Source of the DNA: Lasioglossum baleicum
Lineage: Eukaryota > Arthropoda > Insecta > Hymenoptera > Halictidae
Assembly (NCBI RefSeq): GCF_051020765.1
Contig: NC_134941.1
Span: 12,586,001-12,650,000, forward strand
Length of the DNA stretch: 64,000 bases
Direction of reading: 5' to 3'
Positions 1 to 13,759 of the stretch are shown here, piece by piece. The notes under the pieces are model-generated. The model was given only the letters and a program-made list of their open reading frames with translations. It was not told the origin of the DNA and made no database searches. The first letter of the stretch is position 1. The number at the start of each line of letters is the position of its first letter. Both the position numbers and the translations under genes were made by a program.

Positions 1-1648
1 AGCCGTTTCAGCGCGCGGGCCTGGCTTCTCTCCGCTCTGTGTCCCGGCATACAAAAAGGTATGCAGTTTGCGTGGTAATCGGCGTGGACTCGACTCGAAT
101 AACGATTGTTAGCCGGCAATGTTCCTCGGCGGAGCCCGAGTAGCCGTGTTCGGTGCGGGCGCAATAAAAGAACCCATTACTCCGAGAGAGTCCAGATACG
201 AGTCGGCTCGGCGGTAGCTAACGTCTTTTGACGTCTTCTTCTTCGTCTTCGTGTTCGTCGACGTTGTTGTCTTCCTCGGTGAAGAAGCGAATCGATGACG
301 AGTGAAAGTTTCGGCTCCATCTGGTCGTGATCGACGCCGCGATCCTGCCTCTAACGGAGTCTTATCTAGCCGAGGTGAAAGTCTTCCGCAGCGCGCGCGC
401 CGGCTGGCCAAGCTGGATAGCCCCGGATAACTGGTCGCGGCCGGTCCTCGGCTGGTTTAATTGAAAACAGAAAGGCCTTCGAAAGCCACCGGCACGCGAG
501 ATCCCACTACGATCGCGCTCCGCGGACGTGTATTCTCGTGAGCGGGAGAAGAGCCTCGTCTTCGTCGTCGTCGTTCGTCCCTCTTTCTCATTCCCGGAGG
601 ATTAATCATCTGTTCGCGCGCACCACCGCTCTGCACCGCTCTGCCACCACAGAGCCCGAGCGGCTTTTGTCCTTCGGCCTGACGAAGTCTTGCCTGTATT
701 CTCATAATACTCGACCCAGAAACATCCAGCGTTGCGTGGTGTCGCGAGAAAACTCGTCTGCCAAGAGTTCCAGCAGCTCGCGGTGGTTTTTTCGCTCTTG
801 TTCTTTTCCTTTTCCTCGGTTGCTATTTCCCATCCTCTCTCTCTCTTTCTCTCTCTCTCCGGTTCTTCTCTCAATTTTCCACGGTTCGCGCGGCGCGCTG
901 GAATCGCGGTCGCGAGCGGGTTCATTGATCCTCGAGAGGCGAGCACACCGCTCTGCGGCGGGTACGATCGCGCAGACACACCGGAAGTCGGTCCCTCGAT
1001 CGAGCGATCGTTCCCGACGACAGAGAGATGGCTATCCGGATCGCCGACGATTCCAGATGGACGGTAAAAAAAAAGGAAGAATATCAGTTCCGAGCGAACG
1101 CCTTCTTGGCGAAGGTCGACCGGCAGAGTTGGCAACGTCGTTAGTCGCGACGAGCCACGGTGTCCATCAAAATGGGACTCTCTGTGCTCGCTCGCTCTCT
1201 TACGGACTCTCCCAATGCCAGCCGGCAATAATGTTGTCACCGAAGCTCGCGGCAAGTTCTCGGTCGTCTCCTTTCCGAGGGAATTGCCAAGCCGAGAGCC
1301 AAGAACCGAGCCGGAGAGCCGAGCTCGCAGAAACTGGTTGCACGCGAACGAACCCCGTTCGACGCTCTGCGCCACTCGCTCTCTCGCGTAGGTGCCCCCA
1401 CCCCTCCCCCTCTCGTTCCGTTCCTTCGACGCCGGAAACGCGTGTCGTTAGCTTTCACGGTCGTTCGAAGAATGCGCCGGTGAAACGCAGAAATTCAGAA
1501 GACAGTCGGTGCCCGCGGTTTTTCCTACCGTCCGACCGGGTGAACCTGTTCGGAGTTCGAAGAAATTATGCCGACTCCGACTCCGTGTTAGTAATTCGTA
1601 CGAAAAATCAGAAATGTGCTCATAATAATTAAAAGTGAGTTTTTCGTT

Positions 1649-1719
1649 TTGGAAATATTTCCAATGCAGTCTTCTCATTGGGCAAGATTCCACGTGATAT
1701 CAAAAACTGTGTTGCCCAA
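1649..1719. repeat. Perfect 16-bp palindrome followed by an inverted repeat around an E-box
   Basis: TTGGAAATATTTCCAA at 1649-1664 is a perfect palindrome. It is followed by TTGGGCAA (1678-1685) and its exact reverse complement TTGCCCAA (1712-1719), enclosing a CACGTG E-box. This could be a cluster of dimeric transcription-factor sites or a degraded small repeat. Function is unknown. Confidence 0.4.
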
Positions 1720-2546
1720 AGCGGCTCGGAACCCACTTTCATAAAACTACAGTTCCCGTCGCTAATGATTACAGCAGTTGATGCGACGTAAAACGAATAA
1801 ATAGTAAAAATAGATAGAAATCATCGAGATTGGGGGTAGGTAACTGTCCGGGAGGTTCACCCCCGAGAATTCAACGAGGCAGAATCTCGGAGAGGACGTC
1901 AGGTGCGGAGCCACGTAGAGAATCGCCAGGCCAACTTGACCTCGACGCGAGCATCGTCGGAGCGAGTGCACGGCTAATGAACGGTGGCTCGTTAATGGAA
2001 CGATTCCCCCATTGTGGATCGGTGGCCGAGCCCGGCCGGGTATGGGGCTGCGGGCGGAAACCCCATGCTGCCTTTGCTTCCTCTGGGATCAGCCTGACGC
2101 ACCGATCGTCCGTGGGAGACCCCCTTTACGACTCACCAATCTCCGCGTTCCCTCCACCGTTCCATTCTGTTCTGTTCCGTTCCGTGGACACTTGGGTGTC
2201 GTTTGCGGGAAACGTCATCCCCGCGATCTCGTCGCACTCATCGAGGAGATTGGCTAGCCCGTATATATTTTTTTTCTCCGGCCGCAGAAAGGGAGGGAAT
2301 CGTTACGAATCATCGACCAAAACGCGCCGTCTGTTGCTCCCCGCACAGATAAATCTGAAACTGCATTCGAATGAATCTCCGGAAACCCTTGACCCGCGAA
2401 GTTGATACTCTCTCCGTTGAAGTTGAGCGCAGATGCTTGCGAACGAAACTTTTTAAAAAGATTCATTCCTCGATTGCTGATCTGAAGACTTCGATAATTG
2501 AATATCTAAACGTTTCTCGAACTCTATAAATACAGCGGATATCAAT

Positions 2547-2590
2547 TTAACTCTCTGCGGTTGAGTGGTGAATCTGAGGAGCCATGGAAC
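2547..2590 (+). mobile_element. Degenerate TTAA-type MITE end
   Basis: The sequence starts at a TTAA and reads TTAACTCTCTGCGG, then GAGTGGTGAATCTGAG and GCCAT. The element at 41061 shows the same order: TTAAC, then GAGTGCTGACTCAGAG, then GCCAT. The shared terminus implies two diverged copies of one family. A TTAA target with inward C-rich ends is the pattern of piggyBac-like MITEs. The right end was not identified. Confidence 0.4.
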
Positions 2591-3247
2591 CATTTTCGCA
2601 ATGATAAAATTTAACAGTGAAATCATCTGCGAAGTTAGATTTTTGGGGAACGTAGGCGCCAGTCCAGTTGATGGTGTTTGAGCGATTAAGACAGCCAGTT
2701 TCCAGTTGTCAGTCGTTTATCCCCGGGAAAAATCGCTGGGCGCCACCGTCATTAACCGATGCGCCCGGTCTTTTGTTTCTCGCGGGCCTGGTGCAATTTC
2801 GCGGTGCATATTCGACCGAGCTGATGGCAGCCACCGCGACCGGGTTCGCAACTCGGATCGGGGATTTCGGTGGTATTCGAAATGAATTTTTATCGGGCAA
2901 CCGGACTACCGAGCGGGAATTTGCATCGGCCGTACACCGCCGGCGGCCGTATTAAAATTCAACGATTCGAACTGGTTCGGTCCCTTTGTCAATGGCGGGG
3001 ATTTATCGCGCGGAAAATTCATCCGGCACAACCGGGAAATATTCCGGTTTTCGCTCCGTGCCGGTGGAATTTTCGAGCGGGGTCTCCGCGGCCTTGTCCC
3101 CGAGTCCAGACGTTCGTCGCTCGAGTTTAAGGAAACAGAGATTATCCGGACGATCCCCGATTCTCCTTTGGACAAATCCCTCCGGTCTTTTCATAATTCT
3201 CTCTCGTCTGGGCCGCGCTGCCTAGGTCCGTCGTCGATCTTCTCCGA

Positions 3248-3272
3248 AAGAGAGAGAGAGAGAGAGAGAGAG
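3248..3272. repeat. (GA)n microsatellite
   Basis: Uninterrupted AG dinucleotide run, followed by an imperfect GAGCAAGAGCAAG extension. Confidence 0.9.
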
Positions 3273-6200
3273 CAAGAGCAAGAAAAAACATCGGGGAAGA
3301 ATATATCCGGGCAGTCTGGAGGAGTGGAAGGTCGAGTTCCCTTGTCGTAGGGAACGGGAGCAAAGTTGTGTATCTGTTCGGTCAGCGAGATACATCCCGA
3401 ATCCCCGAGGGATCCGGGGAAAACACGACGTTCAGGGACCCTCCATATGTCACGGGATGATGCTACCCTAACGTCGGAACGCCGCTCGGTTGTCTGATCT
3501 GCGCAAAAATGCGGGGCGAAACGGCCGTGGGAGTCGAGCGTACATTCACGCACGAGCCTTCCGCCGCCAGCAACTGAAAAAAGAAACAGGGTGGCTGGAA
3601 GGAGAAAGAGAGCAGAAGAGAGACGAAGAGAGGGAGAAAGATAATCCGGAAGCGACGACTAGAATTCCACGACGAATCGTTTCCTGCCGCGAGCACTCCT
3701 GTTCCAGCAGTTTTCAGCGACAAAAGAAAGGAAGACGGGACGCGGGCGGGGATGTGGGCGACAAATTTGATCGTTTCCACGGGAAGAAGAAATAATTTGG
3801 AGAGGATACGCATTGTGCCCCGACCGTTACGCCAGACAAGCCTGATAATGCTCGAGAAAGAGAGAGAGGGGGGTGGAAAACAGTAAACGGGGTCCTTTGA
3901 GAAATAATTTCGTTTCGAGGAACTCCGGCCGGGAGAGAGAGACGAGACCGACAAAAGCTTCAAACTTTCCAGTCGAGAACTTTCGTTTGCCTGTATTTAT
4001 TGGATAAAGTAAGCGTACGCGTCGTCATCCTGGTCGTCGTCGTCGTCGTTGTCGTCGGCTCAAGGGGTAGAGACAAGGAGACGACCCCTGAAACACTCTT
4101 TTACCCTCCTCGTCCTTCGTTAGACGCAATTTAACTTTAAACATTAATATTCTCGGTAATTAAAAAGCCTGGGACGGCCCCGCTTTATCGACGAGACGTC
4201 GGATTACAAAGTCTCGGGGAATCTCGCGGACGGAATTCAATTTTCGCAACGTGTCGCCCGCGCCCGGAACTATGGCGGGATGATCCGGCGAGCTTCCGCG
4301 AAATTACTAGCCTCGACAAAGGATAGATAAGGGGGTCAGGAAGACTCCTGAACCGAATAGAACTTTGATTGAACCAAGCTTGAATCGTACGTCTCCGGAT
4401 ACACAGGGAAAAATCGGATGATCGATTCTCTTGGTCCATTTTCCCCTTCTTATTTGCATGCGAACCTTGCGAAAAGTATTCGACACGTAGATAGATCTTC
4501 GAGATACAGATTTTATCCCCATATTTTAGTTGGCCATTCTGCTTGCAGACTATGTATGATTGAAACATGGTACAATATGTCTTTTAGTGGCTACGTTACT
4601 TCTCAATCTTACAGATGACAAAGTTTATATGAGATTTCGATTTTGTTGAGTCGCAAAAACGTGAAGAAACTCCCAGCAGCCGGTCAAGGGTTAACTAGAT
4701 CTTATCCAAGCCTTATGTCCACGAATCGCAGCGTGGAGATTGGCAAACTTTGCAATTACTCGGGCAGCAGTTTCGCGGAGGCGACGTAAATGCAGCAATT
4801 AGCGGTGTACAATAGAAGGGTTAATGGGTGCGATTGACGGCGGAAATGGCGCAGTGGTAGGCGGCCTCGATCGTCTCGGGGTCCGAGTAAGAAAAATTGA
4901 TCGACTCGATTTGCATCTCGATGACGGGGTAGGAAACGAGCCGAGGAAAGATACGCGGTAAGCTTCGTAAGTTATTACACTGTTATAAATTCGAATCGCG
5001 CGCGCGGACGGGGGCGCGGGCCGTTTAAGATTCTAAGAGGATTAAAATTCGATCTCCCGGCGAACGATGGAACGGGGGGGAAGGAACTCGGCTTGGAGGT
5101 GGTGGGCGAGGGGTTAGCCGGGCGCCGCGGACCGCGCATTATTAATGTTAGTCGTTAAAAAAACATCCGACCGGCAATAAACAGCGGTAACGACGTGCTG
5201 CGAACTGCTCAGGGTGGTCCGTCGGCGGGCCAGCGCGGTATTCGAGGAAGTTATCCGCCTCGGTTCCAAATATAGAGCAAAAGAAGATCCGCGAGGTGGA
5301 TGCCGCGGGCGAGAAAAAGACCGAGGAAGAAGATAACTCGGCCGAGAGGAAACGAGAGCCATATGGCCCTCTCTCGAGCCGGAGCGTGTGCCCACGCCCG
5401 AAAGAAACGAGAATTTCTCGAAGGAATAGCGCGGTTCTAGAACCGGAGGGGATGGGGAGAGGGCCGAGGAAGTTTGGGCAGAGAGCAACCCTCGGTGAAA
5501 TATAGGGCTACTAGGCCTCGCGCCGCGCCGCCGCGCCGAAAGTTACGAGGCACGCGAGACTCTCGAGGCCGGAGAGCGTTATTGCCGCAAAAGACACGAG
5601 TATATCACCCACGCACTCGTACTTTCTTCTCCCGCTCTCCCTCTCGACGTCTTCGACCCGGCTCGAACGGAAAAACGCGTTCCTGGCATTTAACGGAGCC
5701 CCGAGGCGCGAACGACGAGCAGCTTATCGTCCAGATTAGAGCCGTATAAATTACGAGGCGGCCCCGCTACAACAAGCCAGTCCCACGCTCCCTCTTCCCT
5801 ATTTTCCCCTGTTTCCCTCGTTTTCCGGCATGCGCGACGATCCCCGATACCCGGCGAAACCACGCCGGAGACCACTAATGGTCGAACTATTTTGACGCAT
5901 GCGATCGGCCGTACAAGACGTTTGTCACCGCTGCCGGATAAGGAGAGGAACGCGGATTACCATTAGCCTATCACCTGCAGCGGTACGCTCTTCCTTCTGC
6001 TCGCTCTCTTCTCCCTTCTTCTGCTATTTCTTTCGCTCTACCCCTCCCTCTTCTCCTGCTCCTTTCGCTTCTTCCCTCTTCGGAACGCTGCTCTCTTCTT
6101 TTTCCACGTCGTTCGGTCACCTGGCGCAGTGGCGAAAACCCGATAACGGCTTGTTCCGTTGCACCGAGCACAAGAGCGAACGCGCGCACCGCTCCTCTTT

Positions 6201-9038
6201 CTCTCTCTCCTCTCCACTCGACTCCTCTCTGCTCTCGCTACCGAGCGCAGAAAACGAACAGGACCGAACCGAACGGGACAGCCAGGAGCCACGAGGCTCC
6301 TCGGGATCGCGTGACTGATCACTGATGGACTTGACGGGGGCGGAGAAGGATGCCATTAGCTTTATCATCGGACCCGCGACTCGCGCACCGGACAATACCC
6401 GATAGCAAGCCTGGAATTTCGCTTTCTTTCTGTCCGGAGCTCGTTTTTTACCTTCCCCCCCCCCGGCTGCAACGCTGCCCATAAATACCGAGACACTTAC
6501 CACGATTTTTCGAAAATTCTCTGAAAGCCATGCCCGATACCTCCTCGACGTAAACTAAATTCGTTATACAGTTCCTTCACAATGTTAGAGAGGGCTCGTT
6601 ACCATTGCGAACCAAGCATACCTACCCTTGCGATTTTTCTAAAGTATCGCAAACAGTGCTCGATAATCCTATTTACAAGTTTAGAAACCAGAAGCGTTCC
6701 TCGAGGCTACAGCTTATACCCGGAAGCGAGTGGGGAACTTTAGCTGTTTCTTACGGAACGCTGTCCCGCGGCTTATGGTCGGGGGTGTAGAGATTTCGAG
6801 GAGGTGGATCGAAAGGGGGAGGGCCTTGTGCGAGGCGCGAGAAAAATACGTTTAGAGACCGGGGCCGTTATTGCGGAAGCGAGTCGGTGATTATAGAGGA
6901 ACGTGGATATCTGGTTTGGTTGTTTTGCTCTCGGTGCGGGCTGCTAAACGTTCGCTTCCCTTGCGTGGATGCGGAGCGGTTGCGTTACAGCTTCATTCCG
7001 TTCTCGCACACCGATCATTAGCGCCGATGCTCTCGTAATCGACGGTCAGAAAATCGAAAAACGGGCTGTAGGTAAGGGAACCGGAAATCAAGCGCTAATT
7101 TTCCCGTGTGAAAGGGCGCGATGCCGCCGTTCGTGTTCGCGACGGCCGAGCCCCGGGTCCAGTGAAAGCGAGACAAAAGAGATACAACCGCGGTTGGTTA
7201 ATTATTCGTTTTACGCTTGCCGCGATTTGCGTACAGAGTTCGAACTTATAATTATCGCGCGCGGTCTCTCGATATAACGCTCGGCCGGCTCTAATGACTC
7301 GTACGTTCTTAATTAAGCTCGAAGGCGGGGATCGATCCTTCGGGTCTCTCCGAGGCACCGAGGCTCGCGGAGCGCAGCCCGCCGCGACTTACTTTCACTC
7401 GCTTGGAAACGGGCGCGTGTTCTGCGCGCGGTCGGTTGCGAAATCGTCGCGGTTCTCTGCATCGATAGCGAGCCTCTACTTCCAGACTACCGCTGCTGCG
7501 AACGAGAGGAAAGGTGCGCGCCGCGACCTCGGATAACGCGGAATTATTGCGCGAATAAAACGTCACGGCTGCGCCGTTTCATGGGAAGAATTTTCACTCC
7601 TTCTTGCCCGGATAGAAAGCGTCGGGGACACGTTATGTCATTGTTATGCGCCGTTCCTTTCCGCGTGCCCACCAAAAATCGCCCATTGTTCGGCTCGCGC
7701 TCGGATTCTTTGCTTGTCGAACACCCTACGCTGCGTGCCGATGGAAAACTCCATTTAAGCGACTTGGCGTAATTCAGGAAAGCTTGTAGAACATACAGAG
7801 TGGACCTATAACGATTGTTTACCGGTGTAATTCGCTTTTCACTGGGCTGGTGCAACATAGCGGATATGTTATTGCTCCATCCTGTGCGAGTTAGTGGCCG
7901 GTCGATTTCGCGGGTCTCGATCGTCGATTGGGAGGAAGCGAGCCATTAGGAATTGTGCTCCGCGCCTTGAAACAACATCGTAACTCGCGGCAGTACACCG
8001 GACGCTATAAAACGCGACTCCGCTATTCTGCGAGACACACGAAACCCATGGAATTGGATCGGGAAAAATATCATTCGAGAGGGTTTTGATTTATTTTTGT
8101 TCGAGAGGTATCTCTCTTTCTCTCTCTCGAGCATGCTGGGCGTGTGTCCGCGTATTTTAGGACACCGGTCGTGCAAATGTTTGTTCCGGGATCAACCGGC
8201 TAGCCGGATCCCGGAGAGCTGGACACGCGTGCACCGCGTAAACAGGATAAACGTTACAAATATTGTAGGCGACGCGCGAGTGATTTACGGGCTTCGTTAA
8301 TCGAAACGACAGTCGAACGAGGTTGAAAGGCCGTGTTTTCGAGAGCCATCGAGAGCCGGTCGCCTAGCTATCGTCCCGTCCCTCCTGTGTACCAGCACAC
8401 ACACACACGCGTACACGCGTGTTTTCGTAACGTTCGATTGCCAGGGTCGGGGACGCGGACGTGTTTTCGCGGGGGAAACGAAAATACCGATGCTCGGCGT
8501 CGCACGGTCCCGACGTTATTGTTTTTAATTAGAAGCGTCGCGAAAAACCGGCGAGCCGCGTATCGCGCGGTGCACTCGCGTCGAGACGTCGAAAAAATTC
8601 TATTATTCTCGCGTCCTCTCCAACTCGCTCCTCTCCTTGGCGAGCTCAGGAGCGAAAGGGCGGGAGAACGTTCGAAATTCAAAGGGCTGTTTTTTAAATC
8701 CGCCAAGCCTGCCGGAACACGACGCGAGGCGGGGTCGGCGGACAGAATTCTGGGAAAATGCGTTTTTTACGCTGACGACGCGTATTTGACATCCGGGATT
8801 ATCGCGACAGTGGTCTCGATTTTATTACGAGCCGCTAAAAACAGTTTGGAACCGTGTTTATCTTTCGCACGGTCTTACGATCTCGCGTGAATCGTTTCTG
8901 TCTCAAAATAGGGCTCCGGTTAATTCGCCTCGTAAATCCGAGTACGGATTCCTTCGTTCTTCATGGTTGTTGCGCTTGAATTCATTGGGTGTACCTTGTT
9001 TATTTTTTTAGGATTTCTGAAATGAAAGAAATGCATTG

Positions 9039-9079
9039 AAATATTGTTTCCTGTAAATTTTACAGTACAGGCAACATTT
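9039..9079. repeat. Inverted repeat (hairpin) in an AT-rich island
   Basis: CTGTAAATTTTACAG (9051-9065) is a palindrome about a central T. Alternatively AAATATTG-TTT-CCTGTA (9039-9055) pairs with TACAGGCAACATTT (9066-9079), apart from the TTT bulge and one mismatch. This could be a small fold-back remnant or a cis-element. Confidence 0.45.
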
Positions 9080-12000
9080 CTCGAACCAACTTTTTGCCAG
9101 CGTTTAGATAGAAATACTTCAGAGTGTAGCGGTTTGTTCGGTTCTCGGTGGTTATTCCGCATCCGTTGACGATCGCCTCGGGTTCATCGGAAAGGGAATT
9201 TGTCCCGCAGACGTCTTTTGCGGTCCGTGTCTCGCGACATCGAGCCCCGATAGACAAAGAAAGGGATTCGAGCGGAGAAAAGTACGGGGCTGGGACGAGA
9301 AGAGAAGCGACGCGGCGCGGCGCCCGGAGAGTTTCGGGAAAATAAAAGTGAGCGTCCTCGTCGAGAGTGGCGATCGTCCGAGGTATAATAATTTCGGGGA
9401 ACTTTCCGGCCCCCGGTCCCCTCGGCAGCAGCAGCAGCTCTTCTACCCGGTCCTCTATCCCCCAGTCTCGCTCTATATATTTTTTCTTCCTCGTCTCCGG
9501 AGTGTACGTCTTCCCTTTGTTACGTTTACGAGCCTCCTCGGATCCGGAGTAAAAACCTCCACCCTCTGCCACGCTTCCACCCACCCACACCCCTGTTCTC
9601 CTGCTTCGGCTGGTTTTTTCTCTGTCGGTTCGTCCCTCTCGTTTTCTAGCGAGCGAGCGGAGAGCACAGCCGTGAAATAAATCCGTATATTCCGGAGGGT
9701 CTTAAATTCAACCGGAAATAGAATTTGTCCCGAGGCGGTCACGGAAGGCAATGGCGCGAGGCGAGAAACGAAAGAAGAAGAAGCTTCGCACGGAGGAAAA
9801 AGCTCGGGACGCATCGAGAGAATCCGTAATGTCGCGGCGAACCAACGTGCACACCGTCAGCGACGGAACACCGAGGGTAAAAAGAGGGTGGGGGATGAAA
9901 AGGGGTGAGTTTTCCACGTGTCGGCGTTCGCCGAGGAGGATCGTCGCGGATGGTGAGAAACGAGCAGAATCCGGGAGCCGGTGGTGGGGAGGATTTAATT
10001 TTCTCGGAGGAAAACGAAAACACAAACCCGCGCCGCCTGATTTACGATCGGGATCGAAATGTTAAAATATTCGCGTTGTATTTTACGACGGAGCGCCACG
10101 ATGGTAGTAGCACGACGCTCTCTCTCTCTCGTGGAGCGAACGGTTGCCGGCCGGGAATGTTCTCGTGGCACGGAAGACGAGGAACGAACGACGAGGTTTT
10201 CGGGTTGTATTAAAATTTTAAATATCGGAGTTATATCTCGGCTCGGGCCTGGCAAGGTTCAAAGGACGTTTTATAATGCTCTCGCCCTGCGGACGGGAAG
10301 AAGAAGTAGTGCTCGTTAGAGGCAGCCGCGGTGGCGAACGTTGTGTAGCCTCGGTTGCACCTGTTCGAGTACTATTAGAGACGGCTTAAAATTTTCACGA
10401 GCCTCTCGAGGCCGGTCCTCTCCCTCGCGGCCGCTTCGGCCCGCTTCCTACCCGTTGCCGAAATCTGCAATTTGGCGGGATCCATCGTAAGCAGGTACTT
10501 GGAGAAGAAAGTCTACGCCGGAAGAGAATGGAAAAAGAACGAGGCCTTTGCACGCTGAAGAAGGTGGCCAACCACCTTCTGAGTGGGCGACCCGCTTCCA
10601 GACGATCCTCATCGTGTTTACATCTGCTCCGAAGGAAGCAAAAGTAACCGGGTGGCGGACGAAACGGGGGAGGCGGTGAAAAATGAGGGAAAAAATGGGA
10701 AATCGTGGCTTATCAAAGGAGGCTAGATACCCAGGGGGTGGGTCCCACCCCCTGTCAGGCTCCTCGAGCTCTCTTCTCTTCGTCTTTTTCTCTCTCTCTC
10801 CCGCTCTCTTTCTCCTTCTCTCGAGACGCGAAGCTGTTTTCGGCAATTGCTACCGGGTCTTGTCAAAAAGTTGAAAGAGAGAGGCCCGGTGAAAAGAGGC
10901 ACTACGGATTTCTAGACCGGTCGAGTCACTGGAGGATGAGAAAGCGGAGGAGAAGAGAGAGAAGGACGAGAGCGAGAAGAGAAGGGCGAAGAACTAGGGA
11001 GAGAGAGAGAGAAAGAGAACTGGAGAGAACGGTTTCGGGGGTGGCTGGAGGGAGACGAAGAAGCTCGGTGGCGGGCGGAAGGGGTGGGCGGGTGTGGAGG
11101 GGGAGGAGGACATCTTAAATTTTTTACGAGACCACTCGTGAGCAATGGCAACGGAAGAAGGCAAGCACCATAGACCTAGGAGGCGCTGCACGCCGACCGG
11201 CAGCATTTCACTGAAGTCTGCAATTTCGCGGATGCATCTTGGCTGGTCTGGCTAGAGCAGGAGAACGCGAGGGAAGGAGAGGAAGGTCTTTGCCCGCTTT
11301 AGAAGAACTCCTAAAGCGCGCCTTCCACCCCTTTCTCCCTCGATCCACCTTTCCACTCTACTATATTTTGGTACTCTAGAATTTCGTGCTTCCTTCAGCC
11401 CTCTGCCCAGCCCTCCCCTCCTCGTCTTCGAACCCTTCACCTCTCGTACACGAAGCCCTCTATCTCTTCCCTTCCCTACCCATCTGTTCTTCTATTCCCA
11501 TCCTCTCTCTGCGCCTCGTCTTCCCTTCTCTTCTCCCTTATTCGTCTCTTTTCGTCGAAGAATGGCGAGACGTCGGCCAGACCCTGCGGCCTACCGGAGC
11601 AAAAGAGATCGACCAAAAGCTTGGTCGAAAGAAGACGATGGATGCTCTCTACCTCTCTCTCTCTCTCACTTCTCGTCCCTCTCTTCGTCCCATGTTCCCG
11701 GTCTCTCTTCCTCGCGCGCTCTGTCTCGCGGTTCTATGTATGCCCGAGAGGGAACAGAGCGAGAGAGAGGAAGAGAGACGGATAAACGCATGGTATTGAT
11801 CCTAAAACCCCTTGCTCCTCATCCCATCCCACCACCTAGCATCCCTTCCACCGCGCCAACGATCCCCAAAGTTGCGTTCGGTCTCTCGCTCTCGCTCTTT
11901 CTCTCTCTTCCTCCTCCCTTTCTTCTCGCTTTCGGCATTTCCCCCTTTTAGACTCGGGGCTAGATGACTGGTCGAGCGACTATCTCGGCGAGCTTAGATG

Positions 12001-13724
12001 CATGCCTCGTGTGTGATACGAGTCGACCTTGAACTTGGAATTAGTCTCGGCCACGTATCCGCGCCGCTCTTTTGTTTCCGCGCACTCTTTCCTGCGCTCC
12101 TCCCCCTACACCTGCGCGAAAATTTTCCTACTACACTCTCGATTTCTGCCTTACACCGAAATAATCGACGTCGGACCGTGAGAAAGGCGAACGACGTAAT
12201 CCTGTCGACCCCGCGGAAGCCATTGTACCGTTCTCGTGCGGCTCGTGCAGTTTATTAAACTTTCCGCCGGTGGGATTATTAACCGCGTGCGTTGGAAACG
12301 TTTCATTACTGGTACTTTTAGGAACATGCTTTGATCCTGTTGATTCTAATTACGACATTAAATCGACCCTCATTGATTATTTGACTGCGGATTTTATGCA
12401 CTTATCACAGAAATTAGTAGGTCAAACAATCGCAGAAACTTCTGATGGTTTTCCTTAAAACTACATATACAAGTACAATACACAAATATACCTCGAGCGT
12501 TAACGAGGGCCAGAGAACACGCGCAACCGTTTCGTTTAGGGTCACGCCGGACCCGGTGCTGTGGGCGAGGGTTAACTATCGGCGAGGATCGTGAAAGGGC
12601 GAGCTGCCGGAATGATCGATACGCATCGAGTGACGCGCGGAAGCGATCGGCAGCGTTGAAAGACCGAGAGAACCGGTGGAGCGAAGACGCGGAGAGGCTC
12701 TCTGGTCCGTTTATGATCGGCGAGCACGCAGAGTGCGGAGCGGAGAGGGTCGGGCCCCGTCCATCTGCCTCGCAGCGCGTCATTTGGCACGCTCCGAGGA
12801 ATATCCGGAGAAACAATGATGCCTGCCGAGTCATCGGGTTTAACAGTACAGGTGCCAAACGGTCGTGGATCGCGGCAGTGGTTAACGTCCGGGCAGCAGC
12901 CAGTCGACCGAGATCCGAGCCAATATTCGCCGGTTGATTTTCATGAACCGCGCGCGGCTCGGCTCGGCTCGGTTCGGCACGACGGAAACGTTCGATTGTG
13001 GTGTGGGCCGTTACGGGGAGGAGGTAGGGTGGACGAGAACGATCGTTCGCGTTCTCGTCACAAAAGAAGCTCGTTTCCACTCGATGAATCTCGGTGTACG
13101 AGGTCCCGGCACGAGGGGCACGAGTTTATTCGAGTTTATTCGCCGCGGACCGAGGCGAGGGTGGCGTGGGGAAAGAAAGAGAGAGAGGAGGAGAGACTTG
13201 GTTGGTAGCGGTCCGATGAAAGTAAACCACTCGGCAAAAGCCGCGCAAAGGCGTCTTCAAAGTTTCCCGTTCGGCCGCCGGTTTAACTTGATCGGAACCG
13301 CTGCTGGCCGCGAGAGCAGCCCGTGTCCTTCTTAACCTTCGCGAGCGAAAGTTCCTCGACGATGGATCCCGCGCGGCATTCAGAGCCCTGGAATTATGAA
13401 ACCTTGTTCGCCGACGGTTATATTTATATTTGCCGGCTTTCGTTCGTAAACAGCTGCGCGCCCTTATCTTCCGCGTACAGAAATTCGCCCGGGGGAGAGA
13501 GAGACCAACCCCGGTGAAGAACGGGGTGAGCGAAGAGCAAACTCCTTTCCCGCGAATATAAATAAATAGCCGCTCGAAGTAGGTTCTCCACGGTAACGTT
13601 CTTGCCCGCTCGCAACTTTTCTCCCCCCGTTTCCCGACTCGTATTGTGTCCGGAAAAAAGTGGGGAATCGCGGTGGCCGTTCGCCGGGCACGCTTCATAA
13701 ATCCCGGAAGTTTCGGCGAACCGC

Positions 13725-13726
<2 letters not shown>

Positions 13727-13757
<31 letters not shown>
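13727..13757. repeat. (GA)n microsatellite
   Basis: Uninterrupted GA run of about 30 bp lying about 400 bp upstream of the candidate 5' UTR acceptor. Confidence 0.9.

Positions 13758-13759
<2 letters not shown>

Noticed and set aside
538..1632. Long + strand open frame (364 codons)
   Set aside because: It is Ser/Arg-rich with runs from CTCT and TCGTCG tracts, overlaps an equally long frame on the opposite strand, and shows no recognisable domain. This is typical of chance frames in GC-rich DNA.
4681..4830. AAGGGTTAA at two sites considered as ends of a TTAA MITE
   Set aside because: Both are in the same orientation and no inverted partner was found, so neither defines an element.
4849..4900. 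tRNA-like A-box (TGGCGCAGTGGTAG)
   Set aside because: No B-box at the right distance and no cloverleaf could be drawn.
12365..12395. Shared TTGACTGCGGATYTTA motif with 25967-25990
   Set aside because: Only about 16 bp are shared and the flanks do not align, so a common repeat cannot be claimed.
12394..13080. 228-codon minus strand frame
   Set aside because: Arg/Ala-rich composition, no family resemblance, and overlapping frames on the other strand.
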